Both the position numbers and the translations under genes were made by a program. From Acidobacteriota bacterium (GTDB taxonomy: Bacteria; Acidobacteriota; Terriglobia; Terriglobales; Acidobacteriaceae), in NCBI GenBank assembly GCA_013289685.1, contig JABCZL010000003.1, forward strand, positions 372,001 to 436,000: 64,000 nt of DNA. The letters run 5' to 3'. Below the pieces are notes generated by a model. The model searched no databases and was not told the DNA's origin. It saw only the letters and a list, made by a program, of their open reading frames with translations. How positions within the stretch are numbered: the first letter of the stretch is position 1; every line of letters starts with the position of its first letter. Shown here in pieces: positions 35,140 to 42,600 of this stretch.

Positions 35140-37715
35140 TCCGCGCCTCCCGCTGCGGATGGAAATTGGCGCCGCGAGGGATCGAGCGCATGCCGTTCCG
35201 GTCCCTTTCCCTTAAAGCACAACGCTCCACCATGTTCGCGGAAGCGCGTCGGCGAAGTCGGATCGACACCTTCCGTCAGATTCAGCGCCTTGACATTCTT
35301 CTTCGTGCGCAGGGCCGCCAGAACTCGCTCCGGCGTGAACGGCGACTCATGCAGGCGCACGCCGACCGCGTCGTAGATGGCGTTGGCAATCGCCGGAATC
35401 GTCGCCGCCAACGATCCTTCGCTGCATTCCTTTGCGCCAAATGGACCTTCCGGATCGACACTCTCTACGATAATCGGCTCGACCTCGGGGGACTCGACCG
35501 ACGACGGGCTGCGATATTCGAGCAGGCCAGGGTTCATGAGCATGCCGTCCTTCCAGACCATCTCTTCGGTGAGCGCCTGTCCCATGCCCATCCACACCGA
35601 ACCGATGATCTGCCCTTCGACCGAGACCGGATTCAGCGCGCGTCCGCAATCGTGAGCCGCCCAGACTTTGTGCACAGTGACTTCGCCGGTTTCCTCGTCC
35701 ACGCTGACCTCGGCCACCTGCGCGGAGTATGAGTATGCCGGCGACGGCCCAACGCCAGCGCCTTTGTGCTTGCCTCCACGAGCTTCCTGGGGAGGCGCGT
35801 AGGAACCGGTGCCGGTGAGCGCGCCATGGAAGTCGATGGCCGCGACGACTGCCTCTTCAAATGTCATCCAGTCTTTGGGACCTTCTTCCTTACGTTTCTG
35901 CTGCAGCGATCCCCGCAGGATCTGGCCTTCGACATGGCCCGAAACTGACGCTGCCGAGCTTTGCTCGGCCGGACGGCCGGGGACGGCCGTCCCCACATGA
36001 CCATTCCTTCTGATCACCACATCGCCGCGGAAAACTAATTCCTCCGGCGTGCAATTCATCTTCTTCGCCGCTGCCGCAGCGATAAGTTTCTTCACTTCCT
36101 CCGCGGCCCGCAGCGTCGCATTTCCCGCCATGAACGTGACCCGGCTGGAGTAGGAACCGATATCAATTGGCGTCAGATCGGTGTCAGCGGCAATCACCCG
36201 AACGCGAGGCAGTGAGCATCCCAGCACTTCGGCCGCGACCTGCGCGGTCATGGTGTCCGAGCCTTGACCGATTTCCGAAGCGCCGGTATACACCACCACG
36301 CCGCCGTCGCGATCGATCTTGATATTCACCGTTGAATGCGGCATGTCGGAGCGGATAATCGAATTCGCCGCGCCGCTGACGTAGTGGCTGCATGCGATCC
36401 CGAGCCCACGGCCCTTGGGCAGCTTGCCTTTGCGCTCTTTCCAGCCGGAACGGGCAACGGTCTTTTCGATGCACTCCGGCAATCCGTAGCTTTGAACCCG
36501 CAGGCCATTCACCGTGATGCAAGGAGGCTTCAGCAGATTGCGCCGCCGAATTTCGGCCGGGTCTATCCCGATTTTCGCCGCCAGTTCGTCCAGTTGCGAT
36601 TCGAAGGCGAAGCGCACGTTCACGGTGCCATGCCCGCGCATGGCGCCACAGGCAGGCTTGTTCGTCAACACGCGGTATCCGTCGTATTGAATGTTCGGAA
36701 TGTCGTAGAGCGCCCCCAGCAGCGCGCCGGAATAGAGAATCGTGACCACGCCGTAGGAACAGTACGCGCCGCCGTCCTGCACCACCCGCGCCTTTACGGC
36801 GATAATGCGACCGTCGCTCCTCACTCCCGTTTTCAGGTCAATGATGGTGCGCGGCCGTCCGCGATGAGCCCAGAACACTTCCTCTCGCGTGTAGGTGATT
36901 TTCACCGGAGCCTGGGCCTTGCGCGCAGCCACTGCTGCGATGATCTCGAGTGGAATCACTTCGCTCTTGCCGCCGAATCCCCCGCCGACCAGCGGCTTGA
37001 TGACTCGAATCTGCGCCATCGGCATTTCGAGGACAAGCGACAACTTGTGTTGCAGATAGTACGGAACCTGAGTCGAAGACCACACGGTCAGGCGTCCGGG
37101 CTTGCCGGTGTGCGGATCGAGTTCGAATGAAGCCAGCGTCGAATGCGGCTCCATCGCCGCGTGCGTCACTTCATTGGCGATGAAGCGAGCCTCGGCAACG
37201 TGATCGGCCTCGGCGAAGCCTTGGTCAGGGTCGCCGAAGATGTGATGATAGTCTTTCTCCAGATTGCCCGGCTTGGAGTCGTGAATGAGATCGCTCTGCG
37301 CCTTCATCGATTCTTCGGGATCGAAGTACGCGGGCAGAACTTCATACTCGACATTGATGAGTTCGAGCGCCTTCTCGGCGATCACTTCGGAAACGGCAAC
37401 CACACAGGCAACGTTGTCGCCCACATAGCGCACCTTGTCGAGCGCCAGAGGATATTCGTCGTGGCCCACCGGGAGAATGCCGTAAGGATTAGGCGCGTCC
37501 TTCCCCACCGCAACCGCAACCACACCTTCACATTTCTCTGCGCGCCTTGTGTCGATGCGCAAGATGCGCGCGTGCGGATACGGCGAATGCAGAATCTTGC
37601 CGACCAGCATGCCGGGCACGCTGAGGTCGTCCGTGTACTTGCCCGCGCCCGTCGTCTTCCCGGCCGCGTCGATCATCGCGGTGGGCCTGCCGATAATGGA
37701 GAAATCGTTGCTCAT
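35136..37715 (-). CDS. Molybdopterin subunit of a 4-hydroxybenzoyl-CoA-reductase-type enzyme
   Basis: 859 residues from ATG 37715 (MSNDFSIIGRPTAMIDAAGK); a TTG 12 bases earlier is in frame but GGAAGCAGG favours the ATG. Xanthine-oxidase family: LVGGGFGGKSEVIP and AMRGHGTVNVRFAFESQLDE bind the molybdopterin cytosine dinucleotide, and the catalytic Glu is in GPFGAKECSEGSLAATIPAI near the C-terminus. Residues of about 570-590 (GHVGTAVPGRPAEQSSAAS) are encoded by a two-hairpin palindromic repeat and look like a recent in-frame insertion between IRRN and VSGHVEG. It acts with the adjoining FAD and 2Fe-2S subunits. Close neighbours with other substrates (aldehyde or nicotinate hydroxylases) cannot be excluded from this subunit alone. 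Confidence 0.9.
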   Translation of the reverse strand: MSNDFSIIGRPTAMIDAAGKTTGAGKYTDDLSVPGMLVGKILHSPYPHARILRIDTRRAEKCEGVVAVAVGKDAPNPYGILPVGHDEYPLALDKVRYVGDNVACVVAVSEVIAEKALELINVEYEVLPAYFDPEESMKAQSDLIHDSKPGNLEKDYHHIFGDPDQGFAEADHVAEARFIANEVTHAAMEPHSTLASFELDPHTGKPGRLTVWSSTQVPYYLQHKLSLVLEMPMAQIRVIKPLVGGGFGGKSEVIPLEIIAAVAARKAQAPVKITYTREEVFWAHRGRPRTIIDLKTGVRSDGRIIAVKARVVQDGGAYCSYGVVTILYSGALLGALYDIPNIQYDGYRVLTNKPACGAMRGHGTVNVRFAFESQLDELAAKIGIDPAEIRRRNLLKPPCITVNGLRVQSYGLPECIEKTVARSGWKERKGKLPKGRGLGIACSHYVSGAANSIIRSDMPHSTVNIKIDRDGGVVVYTGASEIGQGSDTMTAQVAAEVLGCSLPRVRVIAADTDLTPIDIGSYSSRVTFMAGNATLRAAEEVKKLIAAAAAKKMNCTPEELVFRGDVVIRRNGHVGTAVPGRPAEQSSAASVSGHVEGQILRGSLQQKRKEEGPKDWMTFEEAVVAAIDFHGALTGTGSYAPPQEARGGKHKGAGVGPSPAYSYSAQVAEVSVDEETGEVTVHKVWAAHDCGRALNPVSVEGQIIGSVWMGMGQALTEEMVWKDGMLMNPGLLEYRSPSSVESPEVEPIIVESVDPEGPFGAKECSEGSLAATIPAIANAIYDAVGVRLHESPFTPERVLAALRTKKNVKALNLTEGVDPTSPTRFREHGGALCFKGKGPERHALDPSRRQFPSAAGGAD
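35953..36004. repeat. GGACRGCC palindromic repeat, copy 2, inside a coding frame
   Basis: The first hairpin, 35953-35969, is GCCGAGC, TTT, GCTCGGC. The second, 35979-35994, is the perfect palindrome GGGGACGGCCGTCCCC, followed by ACATGACCATTCC. The second part matches the repeat at 709-755, and the two-hairpin order matches 40819-40856. It lies within the molybdenum-subunit gene and keeps the frame. Confidence 0.8.
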
Positions 37716-37741
37716 CCTGCTTCCCAATTCAAGAAAGCTTT

Positions 37742-37800
37742 GTCATTCCGAGCGAAGCGAGAGCCTGCCCTGAGCGCAGCCGAAGGGAATCTGCTTTCGC
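37742..37800. repeat. GTCATTCCGAG repeat carrying a nested 25-base element
   Basis: The host repeat GTCATTCCGAGCGAAGCGAG (37742-37761) resumes as GAATCTGCTTTCGC at 37787. The 25 bases between (37762-37786) begin AGCCTGCCCTGAG and end CAGCCGAAGG. At 53809-53843 the same host repeat runs on without the 25 bases, giving the empty-site comparison. It lies between the 2Fe-2S and molybdenum-subunit genes. Confidence 0.8.
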
Positions 37801-37813
37801 GGGCACAACGCCA

Positions 37814-38305
37814 TCACTTGGCCGCCGCCAGTCCCTTGCGTTCGACCTCAACCGCCGACCGGATGGCGTCATACATCTGGCTGTAGCCCGTACAGCGGCA
37901 GAGATTGCTGCTCAATGCAGCGCGAACTTCGCCTTCCGATGGATCCGGATTCTCCGCCAGCAGCGATTTCACCGTCATCATGAAGCCCGGCGTGCAGAAT
38001 CCGCATTGCGCGCCGCCCCAGTCGCCATAGGCCTTCTGGATGGCCGCGAGAGCGCCGTGCTCGCTCACGCCCTCAACGGTGGTGATCTCCTGTCCTTCGC
38101 AACTCGCTGCCAGCAACGTGCACGACATCATTGCCACGCCATCGACCAGCACAGTGCATGCGCCGCAGGACGAATCATCGCAGCCACGCTTCGAGCCCGT
38201 GAGCTGCAATTCCTGCCGCAGCACATCGAGCAGAAGGGCGCTGGGCTCGATGGCAAGTTCGTGAGCACGGCCGTTGACGCGGAGTTCGATGAGTTCTTTT
38301 TTCAT
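37814..38305 (-). CDS. 2Fe-2S subunit of a 4-hydroxybenzoyl-CoA-reductase-type enzyme
   Basis: 163 residues, the standard size. The plant-ferredoxin-like cluster uses Cys42, Cys47, Cys50 and Cys62 (GCDDSSCGACTVLVDG). The helical-domain cluster uses Cys101 and Cys104 (AQCGFCTPGF) with Cys136 and Cys138 (NLCRCTGY). It passes electrons between molybdenum and FAD sites. Translated first, it is followed by the molybdenum and FAD subunits, so all three subunits are present and apparently intact. Confidence 0.93.
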   Translation of the reverse strand: MKKELIELRVNGRAHELAIEPSALLLDVLRQELQLTGSKRGCDDSSCGACTVLVDGVAMMSCTLLAASCEGQEITTVEGVSEHGALAAIQKAYGDWGGAQCGFCTPGFMMTVKSLLAENPDPSEGEVRAALSSNLCRCTGYSQMYDAIRSAVEVERKGLAAAK

Positions 38306-38313
38306 GGGGAACC

Positions 38314-38394
38314 CAGCTACTAGCTCCTAGCTGCTAGCTTCTAGCGAGACGTCGTCCGCCCTTGGCTAGTAGCTAGGAGCTAAGAGCTAGTAGC
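38314..38394. repeat. Heptad hairpin H4
   Basis: Left arm from 38314: CAGCTAC, TAGCTCC, TAGCTGC, TAGCTTC, TAGCGAG. Right arm from 38365: GCTAGTA, GCTAGGA, GCTAAGA, GCTAGTA. Both arms have exact period 7 and are complementary. It fills the spacer between the rhodanese and 2Fe-2S-subunit genes. Confidence 0.75.
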
Positions 38395-38399
38395 TTTCT

Positions 38400-38726
38400 T
38401 CAATACATCGGTACTTTCCCATCCACCCGCCGCGACCAGGCATCGATGCCGCCTCGCATGGACTGCGCCTTCTCGAAGCCCTGCTGCCGCAGCCACACGG
38501 TCACGTTCATCGATCGAACCCCGTGATGGCAAACCACCACAATGTGGTCCTCGGGATCGAGTTCCTGATGGGCCCGCGACGGCACATCGCCCATCGGCAT
38601 CGGTTTCGCGGCATCGATCCACGCCGTCTCGACCTCCCACGGCTCACGCACATCGAGAAGCGTGAAAGACTCGCCTAGCTCAAATTTGCTTTTCACTTCT
38701 TCGGGAGTGATTTCGTATTCCATCAT
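38400..38726 (-). CDS. Single-domain rhodanese
   Basis: 108 residues. One rhodanese domain: ITPEEVKSKFELGESFTLLD at the start, LLDVREPWEVETAWI, and the active-site loop VVVCHHGVRSMNVT with the persulfide-forming Cys. Single-domain rhodaneses of this kind (GlpE/ThiI-tail-like) move sulfane sulfur. Within this operon it may provide sulfur for maturation of the molybdenum enzyme, whose hydroxylase-type centre needs a terminal sulfido ligand; this is inference from context only. Confidence 0.9.
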   Translation of the reverse strand: MMEYEITPEEVKSKFELGESFTLLDVREPWEVETAWIDAAKPMPMGDVPSRAHQELDPEDHIVVVCHHGVRSMNVTVWLRQQGFEKAQSMRGGIDAWSRRVDGKVPMY

Positions 38727-38760
38727 CGGATGCTGTCGGAAGCGCGCCTACTTCCTCGTC

Positions 38761-39549
38761 CTACTTCCCCGTCCACTTCGGCTCACGCTTCTCCATAAAC
38801 GCTCGGATGCCTTCGTGCGCGTCTGCGGTCTTCATTAAGTCGTCGAAATAAATTCGCTCGGCGCGGGCCAGGCCCTTATCGAAGTGCATCGAGTCCCAGG
38901 CATAAGACGCCTTCTTGGCCACCGCCAGCGCGGCCGGGCTTAGCTTCCGCAAATGTCCGACACACTCTTCCACCGCCGCAGTCAACTCATCCTCGCGCGC
39001 CGAACGATTCGCCAATCCAATCTCCGCCGCCTCTTTGCCGGCGATCGTCCGCCCAGTCAGAATCAGTTCCGCTGCGCGCTTCTGTCCCACAAGAGCGGCC
39101 AAGGCGGTACACGCCACCGGCGGATAGCATCCCAGCTTGATTTCGGGAAATCCCCACTGCGCCGATTCTGTCGTGTAGACGATGTCGCACATCATGGCCA
39201 GTTCCGCGCCACCGCCCAGACCGTACCCGTGGACTGCAGCGATGGTGACTTTCTTCGTCGCGACCAGGGCGCGGATCACGGAGTGGAACTTGGTCAACAT
39301 CTCTTCGACCTTGTCGGGAGTGTGAGCGGCCACGTCGACGCCGACGGAAAATGCTTTGCCGCCTCCGCTTAGAACGACGACGGATATGTCCGGTTGCCCC
39401 TCGATCTCTGACAGCGAATGGGCCAGCTCTTCCATCATTGGGATATCGATAACGTTGAGAGGCGGATGGTGTAACGTGATGCGGGCGATCGGCGACGCAA
39501 TCTCAAGCATGAGCCGGCGGAGGTCGGATGCCGCGGATGTGGATCCCAT
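38761..39549 (-). CDS. Crotonase, cyclohexa-1,5-diene-carbonyl-CoA-hydratase-like
   Basis: 262 residues. Crotonase fold with both catalytic glutamates: GYGLGGGAELAMMCD and WGFPEIKLGCYPPVACTAL. The oxyanion-hole region reads FSVGVDVAAHTPDKVEEML. The combination HHPPLNVIDIPMMEEL, GVDVxxHTPDKV and EIKLGxxPPVA is what I associate with dienoyl-CoA hydratases (Dch/BamR) of anaerobic benzoyl-CoA degradation and not with fatty-acid hydratases. This subfamily call is from remembered motifs and needs a phylogeny. It is encoded between the BoxB-like protein and the rhodanese. Confidence 0.85.
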   Translation of the reverse strand: MGSTSAASDLRRLMLEIASPIARITLHHPPLNVIDIPMMEELAHSLSEIEGQPDISVVVLSGGGKAFSVGVDVAAHTPDKVEEMLTKFHSVIRALVATKKVTIAAVHGYGLGGGAELAMMCDIVYTTESAQWGFPEIKLGCYPPVACTALAALVGQKRAAELILTGRTIAGKEAAEIGLANRSAREDELTAAVEECVGHLRKLSPAALAVAKKASYAWDSMHFDKGLARAERIYFDDLMKTADAHEGIRAFMEKREPKWTGK

Positions 39550-39600
39550 ATCTTCCTCTGCGCCCTCTGTGGTGAAGGTCTTCGCGCACTACAGTCCGAA

Positions 39601-40776
39601 CTACAGGTTGATCGCTGACTTCCGCACTTCACCGATCGTCGACAGCGGATCGCGCGCCCCGGTCTTCTCGGCGATCCACTTCTTCTCGTTGTTGATGATG
39701 TCGAGGAGCAGCTTCTTGTCCTCAGCCGACGGCATGTACTCTTTCAAATGTTCCCCGTAGGCGCGGTCGTCGAGCTCTTCACCCGACTGCGCGTGGAATT
39801 TCTGTCCTGCCCATTTTCCAATCGCGCGATTGAACTTGATGTGCGGCGCATACAGCTTCGGCTCGCCCGCCCGCAGCGCGCCGTTGAAACGCTCAATCAG
39901 CCCAGATACTTCGTCGCGATAAAGAGTCCGGTTGTAGTCGTTTAAGTCGTCCAAGTCCGGAGCCTTGTCGTTCTTCGGCTCGTCATAACGGCCCTTGACG
40001 CCCCACACATACGCCCAGTGCGCCGACGAGGAGTGGTCGGTGCCGAACAGGTCGTAAGAACTGGAAATCCATTTGTTGAGATATTTCTGAATCAGCCACG
40101 CTGGGATCACGCCCGCTTCCACGATGCGCCGCAGGCCGTCGTTGCCCGTACCCATGTGAAAGGCTTCTTCGCGCAGCATGTACGACATAGACCGTCCCAG
40201 CGGAGCGAATGCGGAATACTTGAGCATTTGCAACTGGAACTTGCCATCGCGGTCGACGAAATCGGTGTAGGTGAAAAAATCCATCCAGTTGTCGACATCG
40301 ACATTAAAGGCGCCCAGCAAACGCTTGTTCTCAAAAGCGCGCCGCTCCAGCATTTTCTGCGCCTCGACCTTGCCCGAGTAGCCGAAGTGATCGACCAGCA
40401 AGGCGCACATCTGCCAGCCGTGCCGCATTTCTTCAATCATCACGCGGGTAATGGCGCGGCGGTCCCACTCGGTCGGCGCGTTTTCCAGCAGATTGCGTTG
40501 TTGTTCGACGCTGGCGAACTCGGTGTCGCCCTGGTAGACGATCATGTTCATCAGGGCGTCGCGCATTTGCTGCGTGGGAATCTGGCGCAGGTTATCCCAC
40601 TTGCGGCGGCCTTTGTAGGAGCCGAACTCGATTTCTTCGGTGTCGATGGCGCCGTAGAGCGTGTCGAAATGAAAGGCGTCGATGTCGGCGGTGTTAACGC
40701 CAATATCTTTGCGCCAGTCGTTGAACAAACCGATCCAGTCGCTGAAGGTTCCGATTTTTGCTACTTTTCCCGGCAT
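39601..40776 (-). CDS. BoxB-like diiron oxygenase
   Basis: 391 residues from ATG 40776, chosen because AGAGGA precedes it; the frame is open upstream without a ribosome site. Ferritin-like diiron protein: Glu86 (QGDTEFASVEQQR), Glu116 and His119 (MIEEMRHGWQM), Asp175 (DFVDRDGKFQLQ), Glu204 and His207 (LREEAFHMG). Gaps of 30, 3, 56, 29 and 3 residues nearly equal those that I recall for benzoyl-CoA epoxidase BoxB (30, 3, 58, 29, 3). BoxB puts one oxygen atom on the ring of benzoyl-CoA. This protein is about 80 residues shorter, mostly at the N-terminus, and no boxA or boxC lies here, so its substrate may differ; PaaA is the other related family. Confidence 0.85.
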   Translation of the reverse strand: MPGKVAKIGTFSDWIGLFNDWRKDIGVNTADIDAFHFDTLYGAIDTEEIEFGSYKGRRKWDNLRQIPTQQMRDALMNMIVYQGDTEFASVEQQRNLLENAPTEWDRRAITRVMIEEMRHGWQMCALLVDHFGYSGKVEAQKMLERRAFENKRLLGAFNVDVDNWMDFFTYTDFVDRDGKFQLQMLKYSAFAPLGRSMSYMLREEAFHMGTGNDGLRRIVEAGVIPAWLIQKYLNKWISSSYDLFGTDHSSSAHWAYVWGVKGRYDEPKNDKAPDLDDLNDYNRTLYRDEVSGLIERFNGALRAGEPKLYAPHIKFNRAIGKWAGQKFHAQSGEELDDRAYGEHLKEYMPSAEDKKLLLDIINNEKKWIAEKTGARDPLSTIGEVRKSAINL

Positions 40777-40818
40777 TATCTGAGTCCTCTTCGCTGTCCG
40801 AATCTCAGTCAGGAAGCA

Positions 40819-40857
40819 CCGAGCTCCGCTCGGGGACGGACGAATGCGTCCGTCCCT
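40819..40857. repeat. GGACRGCC-type repeat, copy 3
   Basis: Hairpin one is CCGAGC, TCC, GCTCGG (40819-40833). Hairpin two is GGGACGGACG, AATG, CGTCCGTCCC (40833-40856), followed by TACA. This is the same two-hairpin order as 35953-35994. It lies between the enoyl-CoA hydratase stop and the BoxB-like start. Confidence 0.7.
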
Positions 40858-40864
40858 ACACGAG

Positions 40865-41686
40865 CTACTTCGCTTTGAACACCGCCGGCCGCTTTTCCAC
40901 GTACGCCGCCAGGCCTTCTTTCGCATCTTCGCTCTGGAACAGTAGTTGCTGGTTCTCGCGTTCGACGGCCAGCGCCGACTCCATCGGAATCTCCCAGCCG
41001 GTCTGCACCGCGCGTTTGATGCGCCCCACCGCCTTCGACGCTTTGTTGGGCGGACAGAATTGTTTGGCATACTCCATGATGTTTTCCATGAAGCCGTCGC
41101 GCTCGAAGATGTCGTTCACGATGCCCAGTTCCTGCGCCTCCTCGAACGAGAAGGTATTGCCCGTCACCATCAACTCGATCGCCTTGCTCTTCCCTACCAT
41201 GCGCGACAGCCGCTGCGTGCCGCCGGTGCCCGGAAGCACGCCCAGGTTCACTTCCGGCAGGCCAATCTTTCCCGCCTCTTTGCGCGCGATCCGCAGATCG
41301 GCCGCCATCGCAATTTCAAGCCCGCCGCCCACGCAGTGCCCGTTGATAGCTGCAATCACCAGTTTCGGCGTGTGCTCGAGACGCAGCAGCATTTCGTTGG
41401 CGTGCAGACAGAAGTAATACTTAAAAGTTGGATCGACACTGGTGAGCATCTTGATGTTCGCGCCGGCGGAGAAGAATTTGTCGCCCGCGCCGGTCATGAC
41501 GATCACATAGACGTCGTTGTCCATACGCGCCTTGAGGATCGCCTCATCCAGTTGACGATTCATTTCGTAGGTGTAAGTGTTGGCGGGGGGATCGCACATC
41601 TCGATCACCGCTACGCCTCCGTCGGTGCGGTAGTTGACAAGCTGCCTGGTGGTTTCGCCGGTGGTCGGCTGTATTGTGGTCGCCAT
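40865..41686 (-). CDS. Enoyl-CoA hydratase/isomerase family protein
   Basis: 273 residues. Complete crotonase with two catalytic Glu residues, GHCVGGGLEIAMAAD and GLPEVNLGVLPGTGGTQRL, and the oxyanion-hole loop FSAGANIKMLTSV. These residues are those of a true hydratase. It is the first enzyme gene after the regulator. In ring-cleavage pathways a hydratase of this kind works in the beta-oxidation-like lower part; a BoxC-type role is unlikely because BoxC is about twice as long. Confidence 0.92.
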   Translation of the reverse strand: MATTIQPTTGETTRQLVNYRTDGGVAVIEMCDPPANTYTYEMNRQLDEAILKARMDNDVYVIVMTGAGDKFFSAGANIKMLTSVDPTFKYYFCLHANEMLLRLEHTPKLVIAAINGHCVGGGLEIAMAADLRIARKEAGKIGLPEVNLGVLPGTGGTQRLSRMVGKSKAIELMVTGNTFSFEEAQELGIVNDIFERDGFMENIMEYAKQFCPPNKASKAVGRIKRAVQTGWEIPMESALAVERENQQLLFQSEDAKEGLAAYVEKRPAVFKAK

Positions 41687-41720
41687 CTTTAGATCTCCTT
41701 ACTGTTTCCGTAATAGCTTT

Positions 41721-41851
41721 GTGATTCCGAGCGAAGCGACAGCCTGCCCTGAGCGCACATGGGCCTTTGGCCCACCCGAAGGCGATGAAAAATCCGGGTG
41801 CCCCATTTCTCGCGCGTTCTTTGCGCGAGAAGTGGGGATTTTCGACAGAGC
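41721..41851. repeat. Composite repeat R3 between tetR and the first enzyme gene
   Basis: Host GTGATTCCGAGCGAAGCGAC (41721-41740); then the nested element (41741-41782) with an extra hairpin TGGGCC, TTT, GGCCCA (41760-41774) in place of one G; then a second repeat (41795-41851) whose 15-base stem CCCCATTTCTCGCGC pairs with GCGCGAGAAGTGGGG around loop GTTCTTT. The latter recurs at 62065-62146. Confidence 0.78.
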
Positions 41852-41900
41852 GAAGCTGAAGGGAATTTGCCGTCCCCATCGCTGAAAACAGTCCTCGCCA

Positions 41901-42563
41901 TTAGCGCCCGTTCCTACCCTTCTTCGCGTTCGCCATCACGCCCAGCAGAAAAATATCGCTCATCTCGCCGGAGATCGACACCGCATCCGCATCCACTCGC
42001 GGGTTGTGCCAAGTGTAGATCCAGTTCATCATGCCAAACAGACTGAGCACGGCAATGCGCGTGGAAAACTGCAAGTCGTGTTCGCTTTTGAAGTTGTCGA
42101 GCAGGCCGACGCAAATCCGGTAGTACTCCCGCTTGATAGCTGCCACTTCCGACGCGAAACCATTCTTCAGCACCTCAGCCTCGTGGGAAAGAACCTTCAT
42201 CGCCGCCTGATTCGCCAGAAAATATTCCAGGTGATTCAGGATGAAAATCCGAATGCGCTCTTCAGAGTCGGTCACGCCTTCCAGGCGCGCCTTCAATCGC
42301 TGCACAATCGTGGTGAAGGTATGCTTCTGGATCAAATACAGCAGCCGCTCCTTGGATTCGAAGTAGTAGTAGAGTCCCGCGAGCGACATGCCGCTCTCGC
42401 GCGACAGATCGCGCATCGAGGCGCCTTCATATCCCTTTTTGCAGAAGACCTCGGTGGCATGCCCGATAATTTCCGCCAGGCGCCGGTCGTAGCGTGTCTC
42501 TGGAGCGGCCGGAGCGCGATGCCGTCGCGCCGAAAGCCGGGATGTTGTGGAAGGACTTGCCAT
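41901..42563 (-). CDS. TetR-family regulator of the acyl-CoA gene block
   Basis: 220 residues. The N-terminal helix-turn-helix (about 25-70) has ATEVFCKKGYEGASMRDLSR and SLAGLYYYFESKERLLYLI, a typical TetR DNA-binding domain. The C-terminal ligand domain contains MMNWIYTWHNP, a feature I associate with acyl-CoA-responsive members such as KstR2 and FadR-type TetRs. A perfect palindrome 17 bases before its start codon overlaps its probable promoter, so it is likely autoregulated and, by readthrough, controls the enzyme genes behind it. The inducer is predicted to be an acyl-CoA or aroyl-CoA. Confidence 0.92.
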   Translation of the reverse strand: MASPSTTSRLSARRHRAPAAPETRYDRRLAEIIGHATEVFCKKGYEGASMRDLSRESGMSLAGLYYYFESKERLLYLIQKHTFTTIVQRLKARLEGVTDSEERIRIFILNHLEYFLANQAAMKVLSHEAEVLKNGFASEVAAIKREYYRICVGLLDNFKSEHDLQFSTRIAVLSLFGMMNWIYTWHNPRVDADAVSISGEMSDIFLLGVMANAKKGRNGR

Positions 42564-42579
42564 GATTCAGAATCGGCAA

Positions 42580-42597
42580 TTCGAACGTTCGTTCGAA
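42580..42597. promoter_or_regulatory. TetR operator
   Basis: TTCGAAC, GTTC, GTTCGAA: perfect seven-base arms. It covers the expected transcription start of the minus-strand promoter just upstream, the usual place for repression. Confidence 0.7.
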
Positions 42598-42600
42598 CAG

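Noticed and set aside
40865-41686. BoxC (ring-opening dihydrolase)
   Set aside because: BoxC is about 550 residues; this is an ordinary 273-residue hydratase with both usual glutamates.
41687-41900. Small RNA gene between tetR and the hydratase
   Set aside because: The strong folds are copies of dispersed repeats also found at 61946-62146 and no promoter is visible, so repeat is the better call.
32681-42563. Genomic island or horizontally transferred aromatic cluster
   Set aside because: No integrase, tRNA attachment site or shift in base or codon use is visible, and the intergenic repeats are of the same families as in the rest of the window.
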